A stretch of DNA of 13,974 nucleotides, taken from the NCBI GenBank assembly GCA_903789505.1, contig CAIFEU010000069.1, positions 1 to 13,974 on the forward strand, written 5' to 3'. Positions 5,827 through 12,287 of this stretch are shown piece by piece. Within the stretch, counting starts at the first letter, position 1, and each line of letters begins with the position of its first letter. This DNA comes from an uncultured Coriobacteriales bacterium (GTDB taxonomy: Bacteria; Actinomycetota; Coriobacteriia; Coriobacteriales; UMGS124). The notes under the pieces are model-generated. The model was not told the DNA's origin and did not search any database. It worked only from the letters and a program-made list of their open reading frames with translations. A program made the position numbers and the translations under genes.

Positions 5827-7383
5827 CTACGCGTTGCCCGACCAGCTGTCGTCGGCGATGAAGCGGATGTCGAGGTCGGTGGCGCGCTCGCCCTCGTTGA
5901 TACCGGAGACCAGCCCCGTCGAGCGATACTGCCACACCTCCATGTCGTAGTGGCCGGTGGGATGGTCGACCTCATACTCCGCATACCAGATGGGGTACTG
6001 GGCGAGGTCGCCGGTCAGGTCGAGGCGCGCGAGGTCGTTCTGGTTGCCGTAGATCATGCCGCGGTAGCCGGCGGAGGTGATCACCGACAGGTATGCCTGG
6101 GCGTTCTGGGTGAGCTGGGAGGTCGAAAGGCCGTCGGTGCGCGCGGAGACGCCGCTGCCGCCGGGGTTGAGCTCCTCGTCGAACGCGACCGGGTAGGAGA
6201 GCTCGACGCCGGCATTTTTGAGGCAGTCGACCACGTAGTTCGCCTCCTCGGTCGCCTCCTCGGCGGTGACCGCCTGGGAGAAGAAGTAGGCGCCCACCTT
6301 GATGCCCGCCTCGCTCGCGCCGGAGATGTTGCTGTAGAACTGCTCGTCGAGGTTGATCGAGCCCTGGGAGTAGCCGCGGTAGCCCACGCGGACGATGGCG
6401 AACTCCACGCCTGCCGCCTTGGCCTGCTGCCAGTCGATCGTGCCGTCGTGCTCCGACACGTCAACCCCCGCCTCGGAGAGCTTGGTGCCGTCGGCGTCGT
6501 AGTAGGCGAGCAGCCCGCTCTGCTCGTCGTTGCCCATCTTGTCCCAGTCGTACGGGTCGACCCAGGTGTCTGTCGTGGCGTCGATCGTCCCGGTGTCGGT
6601 CTCGAGCGTCTTCTTGCCGCTCGACGAGCGCAGCATCGAGACCAGGGTCGCCACGAGGGCACCGACGACCGCGACCAGGGCGAGGATGACGGCGAAGCCG
6701 CGCCTGCTGATCGTCATCTGGCGCGAGCCGCCGTCGCCCTCGTCACTGCCTCCGCGGCGGCGTCCCCCGCCGCCCGAGCCTCCGGACCCTCCCGCGCGCC
6801 CCTGGCCGTCGCCCTGCGCGCGGCGCTTGCTCCTGCTGCCCTGGCCTGCGCTCGCCTGCAGCGGGACCGGCATCCCCGCCGGTGGGCAGGGCTGCGCCGC
6901 ACCCCATTGCGGGGCGGCCTGCGGCTGGTAGGCGCCGGGCTGCCGGGGGTCGTGCGCGCCCCCCTGCTGCGGGGCGCCCTGCTGGTAGGGGAGCGACGGG
7001 TCGGCGGCGGGCACGGTCGTGCCGCCCGCCTGCTGCGGGATCGGACCCCGCTGTGCGGAAGGCGCCGGCGCGGCCTGGCGCCCGTCCCACGAGGGCTGGG
7101 CCTGCCCCGGCTGGGCGGGGGAGGCGGCGAGAGGCCGTCCCATCAGCGTGATGTCGGGGACCTGCTGCGGAACGGGGCTCGCCGGGGGAGCCTGGAGGCC
7201 GCCCTGCTGCGCGGGCGCCCCCTGCTGCCAGGCGGCCGGCTGCCCGGGGACGACCTCCTCGAAGGACTCGACGTAGGGCGCCGCCTCGCCGGGGCGCAGG
7301 CGGTCGCGGGACGCGTCCCGTCGGCCCGCGCCGTCGCTCGAGTCCGTGCGGCCTTCATGCTCGGAGCTGAACCTGTTGGACAT
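5827..7383 (-). CDS. membrane-anchored GH25 lysozyme-family muramidase with long disordered N-terminus
   Basis: Predicted to cleave the MurNAc-GlcNAc bonds of peptidoglycan outside the membrane. The product is 518 residues. Residues 1-225 are Pro/Gln/Gly/Ala-rich, with a repeated QQGAP..QQGG motif (53-62 and 134-142), and end in a basic Gly/Arg segment (183-228). One membrane helix follows (about 229-251), then a linker, then a GH25 domain (about 306-510). GH25 signs are GVDVSEHDGTIDW with Asp308, AIVRVGYRGY, GAYFFSQAV, the catalytic D-x-E as Asp402/Glu404 in YPVAFDEELN, and VWQYRSTG near the C-terminus. There is no cleavable signal; positive residues before the helix suggest an N-in, C-out type II topology. 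The start at 7383 has AAGGGAG 6-7 nt upstream. It is on the same strand as fabH, 75 nt away, so co-transcription is likely. Confidence 0.9.
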   Translation of the reverse strand: MSNRFSSEHEGRTDSSDGAGRRDASRDRLRPGEAAPYVESFEEVVPGQPAAWQQGAPAQQGGLQAPPASPVPQQVPDITLMGRPLAASPAQPGQAQPSWDGRQAAPAPSAQRGPIPQQAGGTTVPAADPSLPYQQGAPQQGGAHDPRQPGAYQPQAAPQWGAAQPCPPAGMPVPLQASAGQGSRSKRRAQGDGQGRAGGSGGSGGGGRRRGGSDEGDGGSRQMTISRRGFAVILALVAVVGALVATLVSMLRSSSGKKTLETDTGTIDATTDTWVDPYDWDKMGNDEQSGLLAYYDADGTKLSEAGVDVSEHDGTIDWQQAKAAGVEFAIVRVGYRGYSQGSINLDEQFYSNISGASEAGIKVGAYFFSQAVTAEEATEEANYVVDCLKNAGVELSYPVAFDEELNPGGSGVSARTDGLSTSQLTQNAQAYLSVITSAGYRGMIYGNQNDLARLDLTGDLAQYPIWYAEYEVDHPTGHYDMEVWQYRSTGLVSGINEGERATDLDIRFIADDSWSGNA

Positions 7384-7666
7384 GCTTCACTCCCTTGGAG
7401 AGAGCGCGAATCCCCTCGCCCGACCCGCGCTGCCGTCCGCCCCCACGGCCGCCGGGGATGAGGGGCGACACGGGGGCGGCGCGGCGATGGCGCCCGGGCC
7501 GCCCGCCCGCGCGGCCCTTCTGAATATTTCCCCACATGATATCGGAGCGCCCGTCCCGGGGCTATCGTGACTGTGTTCAGAATGTTTCCAGCGCGTGGGC
7601 CTTCTCGCCGGCGCCCCGCACCGTCGGGGGCCTCCGCCCGGTGGGCGGCCCCGAGAGGGAGGAGCC
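7384..7666. promoter_or_regulatory. divergent intergenic region between GH25 and MFS genes
   Basis: This 283-nt stretch has no supported gene and must carry start signals for both neighbours. Most of it is GC-rich and featureless. The AT-richer core (7519-7590) contains two near-identical 10-mers in direct orientation, GAATATTTCC (7522-7531) and GAATGTTTCC (7580-7589), 9 of 10 bases alike and 58 bp apart. They could be a paired operator. No -35/-10 pair stands out on either strand. Confidence 0.4.
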
Positions 7667-8887
7667 GTGCAGTCAGTCTCGCCCCGTCGTCGTCCCCGTC
7701 GCCGCGCCTCGTTCGCCGTGCTGTGCGTCGTGATGTCGATGGAGAACGTCGCCGCCAACATGGTGCACCCCGTCGAGCCGGCCTTCTACATCCAGCTCGG
7801 CCTGCCCGCCTACACGTTCGGCGTCGCCTACGCTGCCATGGCCCTGGGGCTGTTCCTGCTCTCCCCGTTCTGGGGCGTGCTGTCCGACCGCGTCGGAAGG
7901 GTGCCGGTGCTGGGGGTCTGCGCCGTGGTCTACGGCCTGGCGCAGCTCATGTTCGTCATGAGCACCACGGTCGCCACGATCGTCGTCGCGCGCTTCGTCG
8001 CCGGGGCGTTCTGCGCGGGGTGCCTCACGACCGGAATGGCGTACGTGGCGGACGTCACCGAGCCCTCCAGGATGGGGCGGCACATGGCGGCGTACGGGGC
8101 GATGCTGAACCTGACCAGCGCCGTGGGCTATCTGGTAGGCGGGATCATCGGCGACGGCGTCCCGCAGCGCTCGTTCGTCGCCCAGTTCGGGCTGCTCGCG
8201 CTGACCGGGGCGGCGGCGCTGCTGCTGCTCGACGAGGGGCCGTCGTTTCGCCGCTCCGAGGAGCCGCTCTCGCTCGCCCGGACCAACCCCCTGGCGGCGT
8301 TCGCGGGGATGCGCCGGCTGATGAGCCCCTGGATGGCGGCGTTCCTCGCGTCGGCCATGGCGGCACAGCTCGCCAGCGCCTCGTTCACCAACTCGTTCAA
8401 CTACTACCTGCGCGACCAGTTCGCGTTCCCGCCCGCCTACAACGGCGCCATCTACGCCCTGACCGGGCTCCTCGGGTTCGCGGCCAACATGACGCTCGGG
8501 ATGAGGCTCCAGCGCGCCAGGCGCGTCGAGCGACCGCTGGTCGTCGTGCTCGCCCTGTGCGCGGTCGTGCTGGGGGCGTCGCTGCTCGCGACCTCGATGG
8601 GGGCGTACCTGGGCGTCACGGTCGTCTTCTCCGTGCTCAACTCGATGTTCCTGCCGCTCATGCAGGCTCTGGTGGTGGGCGGCGACGCCGGGCACGGGGC
8701 GCTGTCGGGCGCGTTCCAGTCGACCTCCTCGATGGGCAACGTGCTGGGCGCCCTTGCCGCGGGCTTCATCTACGCCCCCGCCCCGCGCTCGCCGTTCGTG
8801 CTCTCGGCGGTCGCGTTCGCCCTCTCTGCGTGCTCCTGCGCGGCGGCGCTCAGGATCGGGCGCGCCGGACCGGGCGCGCACCGGTAG
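7667..8887 (+). CDS. MFS transporter, probable drug/metabolite exporter
   Basis: Proton-coupled membrane transporter of the major facilitator superfamily; 406 residues, the usual size for 12 helices. After a basic N-terminus (SPRRRPRRR) come alternating hydrophobic helices. The loop between helices 2 and 3 has the family's motif A as GVLSDRVGR (70-78), and the next conserved loop carries DVTEPSRMGR. The charged central loop (about RRSEEPLSLART) separates two six-helix halves. The start chosen is the GTG at 7667 with GGGAGGAG directly upstream. An in-frame ATG at 7595 would add 24 Pro/Gly/Arg residues and lacks a good ribosome site. It stands alone on the plus strand and converges on the Amr genes. 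It resembles drug-efflux MFS proteins, but the substrate cannot be told from sequence. Confidence 0.87.
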   Translation: MQSVSPRRRPRRRASFAVLCVVMSMENVAANMVHPVEPAFYIQLGLPAYTFGVAYAAMALGLFLLSPFWGVLSDRVGRVPVLGVCAVVYGLAQLMFVMSTTVATIVVARFVAGAFCAGCLTTGMAYVADVTEPSRMGRHMAAYGAMLNLTSAVGYLVGGIIGDGVPQRSFVAQFGLLALTGAAALLLLDEGPSFRRSEEPLSLARTNPLAAFAGMRRLMSPWMAAFLASAMAAQLASASFTNSFNYYLRDQFAFPPAYNGAIYALTGLLGFAANMTLGMRLQRARRVERPLVVVLALCAVVLGASLLATSMGAYLGVTVVFSVLNSMFLPLMQALVVGGDAGHGALSGAFQSTSSMGNVLGALAAGFIYAPAPRSPFVLSAVAFALSACSCAAALRIGRAGPGAHR

Positions 8888-8965
8888 GCCCTCGGGCGCG
8901 GCCCGCCCCCCCCCCCCCCGCGGCCCCGGCGCGCCCCCCGCGCGTGGCGCGCGTTCCCGGGGTCC
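8888..8965. other. convergent intergenic region with a run of 14 C
   Basis: Gap between the stops of two convergent genes. It holds an unbroken run of 14 C (8906-8919) followed by more GC-only sequence and a short hairpin, CGCGCG-tgg-CGCGCG (8939-8953). No T-run follows on either strand, so a classic intrinsic terminator is not evident. The long C-run is slippage-prone and its true length is uncertain. Confidence 0.6.
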
Positions 8966-9865
8966 CTAGCAGTTACCCACCAGTACGTGGGGGAGCCGAC
9001 GCCGGGCGACCTCCGCAAGGCCCCTGACCGTCTCGACGGGGGTGGGGGAGGCGTCCGCCATGCGGTGGCACGGGAAGAACCTCGTGAGGTGGTAGGCGAT
9101 GTCCCCCGGGAGGCCGGCGAGCCATGCCGCCGCCTCGTCGACGCCGCCCGCGGAGTCGCTGATTCCCGGGACGACCAGCGTCGTCACCTCCAGGTGGCAG
9201 CCCGGCCAGGCGGCGATCGTCTCTATCGTCGAGCGCACGCTCGCGAGGTCGCCCCCCAGCCTGCGGTAGCCCTCCTCGTCGAACGCCTTCAGGTCGATGT
9301 TCGCGGCGTCGATGAGCCCCTCGAGCTCCGAGAGCACCTCCGGCGTGGACATGCCGTTGCTCACGAGCACGTTGGCGAGCCCGCGCTCGTGGGCGAGGCG
9401 GGAGCAGTCGCGCACGTACTCCCAGAACGTCAGCGGCTCGTTGTACGTGTACGCGAGGCCGATGACCGACTCGTCGGTCTCGCGCAGCCGGTCAGCGGCG
9501 CCCACGAGCTCCTCCGGCGTGACCGCGCGCCATTCGACGTCGTCCGCCCCCGCGCGGGCGATCGCGGCGTTCTGGCAGAACGGGCAGTCCATCGAGCACC
9601 CATAGCTGCCCACCGAGAGCACGCGGCTGCCCGGTCGCCACAGCGCGATCGGCTTCTTCTCGATGGGGTCGAGCGCGATCGAGGTGAGCCTGCCGTAGGA
9701 GTCGGACCTCACCTCGCCGCCGCGGCACGAGCGCGCGCGGCACCGCCCCGTCTGGCCCTCGCGCAGCCGGCATCGATGCGGGCAGGAGCCGCAGGTCGCG
9801 CCCGGCGCTTCCACGCCCGTCCCGCCTCGACCGGTCTCGCTCCCTCTTCCCGGCTCGCGTCCCAT
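8966..9865 (-). CDS. amrS: AmmeMemoRadiSam system radical SAM enzyme
   Basis: Radical SAM protein of the AmmeMemoRadiSam group, whose reaction is not established. The product is 299 residues. The N-terminus has a cysteine-rich patch, CGSCPHRCRLREGQTGRC (25-42), typical of this family. The [4Fe-4S]/SAM motif is CSMDCPFC (Cys90, Cys94, Cys97). Family blocks follow: GLAYTYNEPLTFWEY (136-150), IDLKAFDEEGYRRL (190-203), VVPGISDS (231-238) and HLTRFFP (259-265). It ends at LPHVLVGNC, without the C-terminal CxxC tail that I recall in many family members. The ATG at 9865 has AGGGGGAC about 6 nt upstream. It follows the fused AmrB/AmrA gene by 93 nt on the same strand. Pyruvate-formate-lyase-activating enzyme is a common mislabel for this family. 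Confidence 0.92.
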   Translation of the reverse strand: MGREPGRGSETGRGGTGVEAPGATCGSCPHRCRLREGQTGRCRARSCRGGEVRSDSYGRLTSIALDPIEKKPIALWRPGSRVLSVGSYGCSMDCPFCQNAAIARAGADDVEWRAVTPEELVGAADRLRETDESVIGLAYTYNEPLTFWEYVRDCSRLAHERGLANVLVSNGMSTPEVLSELEGLIDAANIDLKAFDEEGYRRLGGDLASVRSTIETIAAWPGCHLEVTTLVVPGISDSAGGVDEAAAWLAGLPGDIAYHLTRFFPCHRMADASPTPVETVRGLAEVARRRLPHVLVGNC

Positions 9866-9888
9866 GTCGTCCCCCTGCCCCTCGTCCC

Positions 9889-9917
9889 CCGCTGCCGCCC
9901 CGCCCTCCCGGCAGCGG
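9889..9917 (-). other. amrBA-amrS intercistronic hairpin
   Basis: Perfect 9-bp inverted repeat (CCGCTGCCG / CGGCAGCGG) with an 11-nt loop, in the 93-nt gap between the two Amr genes. It is not followed by a T-run on the minus strand. A processing or stability role is possible, and so is chance in GC-rich DNA. Confidence 0.4.
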
Positions 9918-9958
9918 ACCTGCGCGTCCTTGCCGGGGCGGGGAGGCCGCGGGATGGC

Positions 9959-11365
9959 CTACTGGTGGCGCGTGACCTCGAAGCGCTGCAGCGTGATACG
10001 CTCCTGCGAGTCGATGCCCCCACGCCTGCACGCGCGGTCGACCTGCTCGTCAACGGACAGGATGTCGTCCTCGTCGGGCAGGACGCTGCCGCGTCGGCCG
10101 TCGGGCGTGCTCACGATGACACCGTAGCGCGTCGGGTCGAGCTCGTCCACGGAGCTCACCAGCTCCGGCTCTCCCAGGATGTCGACCCAGTAGTTCAGCA
10201 TCGGCAGCTCTTGTACCGTCACGCTCGGGAACCGCTCGTCGCGCGAGCACGCGGTCACCGCGTTGTGCACGATTTCGTCGGCGAGCGTCTCGCGCGTGGG
10301 CTCCAGGGTCCCCATGTAGCCACGCGGGCTGTCACCCTTGCGCACGGCGACGAACGCGCCGGCGCGCGTCGTCGTGAGCTCCTCGGGCAGGTCGTCGGTG
10401 ACGTACTCGTCGGGCTCGAGGATTGCCCCGCTGCGCGCCCAGTTCTCCACCGCCCTGCGCGCCAGGGTGACGTAGGCGTCCTCCTTGCGGCGCATCTCCT
10501 TGCGGAACTTGATCTCGCTCTTCTCATAGATGTCGCCGAACTTGCGCTCCTTGACTGCGAGCTCGGAGAGCGGCTGGAACTCCGTGACGGCATAGCCGAC
10601 GCCCACGCTGCCCTCGTAGCTCATCAGGTCCGAGGTGACAATCATGCCGTCGAGCGTGCCAGCCATCATGAGCAGGGGGGTCAGGCAGCACTGGACGGCG
10701 CGCTCGGCGACCCTGGGGTCGAGCGTGAACAGGGACCCGAAGTCCCCCGAGGCGAGGATGCCGCACATCGTGCGGTCGAACTCGGGTCCCTCCTTCTCGA
10801 ACCCGTAGGGACTGGAGTGGTGCAGCCTGTGGGACATGTCGCCCGAGGCGATGACGACCACTCTCCTGCCGAGCCGCTTGGCCGCGCGCGCGATGCACTC
10901 GCCCAGACGGTAGTGCTCGACGTCGGTGAGGTCGGAGGTGCTGACGCGCACGATGGGCGCGTACTCCCCGGCCTCGTGGATGAAGTGCAGCGGGATCATC
11001 GTCCCGTGGTCGAGCTCAGGGGTCTTCTCCCCGGACGTCCCCGCGTGGACGTGCGCGCGGTACGCCTCCTCGCAGATGGCGCGCACCAGCGGCCGGTCAT
11101 AGGCGGTGCCCACGACGGTGCCCGCGTCGCCGTACTTGGCGAAGTTCCCGCTGGCCCCCGTGCCGGGCGAGATGTGGATATAGTCGCAGTAGGCAGTCGC
11201 GTGCGGCGTGAAGACGACGATCGCGTCGGGCTTGAGGACGGCGACCCGACGGCCCATCTCGCGCAGCGCGTCGATGGTGTTCGAGATTCTGCGCTGCTCG
11301 CCGTTCCCGACGCGAGGCAGGCATATGACCGGATGTGGGACGGCAAACGCGGCGGCGATTGACAT
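9959..11365 (-). CDS. amrA: fused LigB/MEMO-like (AmrB-type) and AMMECR1 (AmrA) protein
   Basis: Two-domain protein of 468 residues. Residues 1 to about 270 look like the class III extradiol dioxygenase (LigB)/MEMO fold: a near-N-terminal PHP with His11, FTPHAT with His55, the stretch around His120/His127, GDMSHRLHH (175-183) and a late SYEGSVGVGYAV (249-260). Conserved His residues suggest metal binding, probably iron. Residues about 290-460 are an AMMECR1 domain: AYVTLARRAVENW, GAFVAVRKGDSPRGYMGTLEP, DERFPSVTVQEL and VDILGEPELV. The usual RGCIGT is RGYMGT here. The start at 11365 is the first ATG of the frame, with GGGGAA about 10 nt upstream and an extended -10 further up. With amrS downstream it makes the full three-component set in two genes. 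No reaction is known for the set; the dioxygenase label is fold-based only. Confidence 0.9.
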   Translation of the reverse strand: MSIAAAFAVPHPVICLPRVGNGEQRRISNTIDALREMGRRVAVLKPDAIVVFTPHATAYCDYIHISPGTGASGNFAKYGDAGTVVGTAYDRPLVRAICEEAYRAHVHAGTSGEKTPELDHGTMIPLHFIHEAGEYAPIVRVSTSDLTDVEHYRLGECIARAAKRLGRRVVVIASGDMSHRLHHSSPYGFEKEGPEFDRTMCGILASGDFGSLFTLDPRVAERAVQCCLTPLLMMAGTLDGMIVTSDLMSYEGSVGVGYAVTEFQPLSELAVKERKFGDIYEKSEIKFRKEMRRKEDAYVTLARRAVENWARSGAILEPDEYVTDDLPEELTTTRAGAFVAVRKGDSPRGYMGTLEPTRETLADEIVHNAVTACSRDERFPSVTVQELPMLNYWVDILGEPELVSSVDELDPTRYGVIVSTPDGRRGSVLPDEDDILSVDEQVDRACRRGGIDSQERITLQRFEVTRHQ

Positions 11366-11392
11366 GTGTGAGCGTTTCCCCTAATCGTGACG

Positions 11393-11401
11393 GATATAGC
11401 A
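11393..11401 (-). promoter_or_regulatory. extended -10 promoter candidate for the Amr operon
   Basis: On the minus strand the sequence reads TGCTATATC, a TGn extended -10 with hexamer TATATC, 28 nt before the amrBA start codon. There is no good -35 at 16-18 nt, which extended -10 promoters can tolerate. It is one of few AT-rich spots in the region. Confidence 0.45.
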
Positions 11402-11474
11402 CACTGCCTGGGTCCTCGGGTCGGGGAGCGGCGGCGTGGAGAAGTTCGGGCGATATGTGGTTATCGTTATGGAA

Positions 11475-11502
11475 TGGTCAGTGCACTATCAACGTAGATA
11501 TT
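11475..11502 (+). promoter_or_regulatory. promoter candidate for the Gx/ApbE/NusG-II operon
   Basis: TGGTCA (11475-11480) and GATATT (11497-11502) are separated by 16 nt in an AT-rich patch 39 nt before the GTG start at 11541. Each matches 4 of 6 consensus bases. The palindrome AGTGCACT (11480-11487) lies in the spacer and could be an operator. The position is sensible for a short leader. Confidence 0.45.
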
Positions 11503-11540
11503 AATCTCTCCTGAGTCGAGAAGCATCGAAAGGCGGGCGC

Positions 11541-12287
11541 GTGACGAAGTTCCAACAATCTCGGGGCCCCGCCCGGACCCCGGGGAGCGCGCGGGGGGCC
11601 GGGGCGACGGCGCGGCCCTCGGGCGCGCGCGGGCGCGGGCAGGGGAGCGCCCTGCGCGTCGCTACCTACGGGGTGCTCGCCGCCCTCGCCCTGATCTTCG
11701 GCTACCTCGAGGCGCTGCTGCCGCTGCCCGTCCCGGTGCCGGGGATCAAGCTCGGACTGGGCAACGTCGTCGTGCTGTACGCTCTGACGTGCCTGGGCGA
11801 GGGGCCCGGCCTGGCGGTGATGGTCGTGAAGGTCGTGGCGTCGTCGCTGCTGTTCGGCAGCCCCACCGTCTTCATGTACAGCTTCGCCGGCGCCCTGGCG
11901 AGCTTCGCGGTGATGTCGCTGGCCCTGCGCTGGAGCCGCCTGTCGCTGCTGGGCGTCTCGATGCTGGGCGGCGTCGCGCACATGCTCGGGCAGCTCGTCG
12001 TCGTGGGCGTGGTGCTCACCTGGCAGGTCGCCGCCTTCTACCTGCCGGTTCTCGTCGTGGCGGGGCTGGTGAGCGGGGCGGTGGTGGGCATCCTGTGCCG
12101 CCTGGCGATTCGCGCCACCAGGAACTCGGCTGTCCTGCGCGACCAGCGCAAGCGCATGCGCGCGGCAGCCGCGGGGGAGCGGGCGGTCCCTGCGGCGCCG
12201 GCGGGCGTCGCCCCTGCGGCAGGGCCCCGCGGGGCGGCGGCGGGAGACGCAAAGACCACCTCACGGGAGGGACATGACCATGAGTGA
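11541..12287 (+). CDS. Gx transporter family membrane protein, EetB-like
   Basis: Polytopic membrane protein of the family often labelled 'Gx transporter' or 'heptaprenyl diphosphate synthase component I'; 248 residues. A basic, Gly/Ala/Arg-rich N-terminus (1-36) precedes about five or six hydrophobic helices from residue 40 to 188. The family signature GYLEALLPLPVPVPGIKLGLGN is visible at 54-75 (shown in part: PGIKLGLGN), with VVKVVASSLLFGSP after it. The C-terminal 50 residues are a cytoplasmic Arg/Ala-rich tail. The start is the GTG at 11541, 7-8 nt after GAAAGG. Its stop overlaps the ApbE start by 14 nt, so the two are coupled. In Listeria-type extracellular electron transfer loci this family is EetB, next to EetA and FmnB. 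A prenyl-synthase role has little support here, with no catalytic partner visible. Confidence 0.82.
   Translation: MTKFQQSRGPARTPGSARGAGATARPSGARGRGQGSALRVATYGVLAALALIFGYLEALLPLPVPVPGIKLGLGNVVVLYALTCLGEGPGLAVMVVKVVASSLLFGSPTVFMYSFAGALASFAVMSLALRWSRLSLLGVSMLGGVAHMLGQLVVVGVVLTWQVAAFYLPVLVVAGLVSGAVVGILCRLAIRATRNSAVLRDQRKRMRAAAAGERAVPAAPAGVAPAAGPRGAAAGDAKTTSREGHDHE

Noticed and set aside
4714..7461. Very long plus-strand open frame (915 codons) across fabH and GH25
   Set aside because: It is antisense to two genes with clear motifs, and its translation is Arg/Ala/Val/Gly filler with no domain. High GC makes stop-free antisense frames common.
7595..7666. ATG start at 7595 for the MFS transporter
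   Set aside because: It adds 24 Pro/Gly/Arg residues with no helix and no good ribosome site; the GTG at 7667 has GGGAGGAG directly upstream.
8939..8953. CGCGCG hairpin as bidirectional terminator for the MFS gene and amrS
   Set aside because: The stem is short and no T-tract follows on either strand.
8987..11362. Long plus-strand open frame (791 codons) opposite the Amr genes
   Set aside because: It is antisense to AmrS and AmrBA, both of which have full family motifs; the antisense product has none.
11541..12287. Heptaprenyl diphosphate synthase component I as the function
   Set aside because: This is a common database label for the family, but the protein is polytopic, shows no prenyl synthase motif and sits with ApbE and NusG-II genes.
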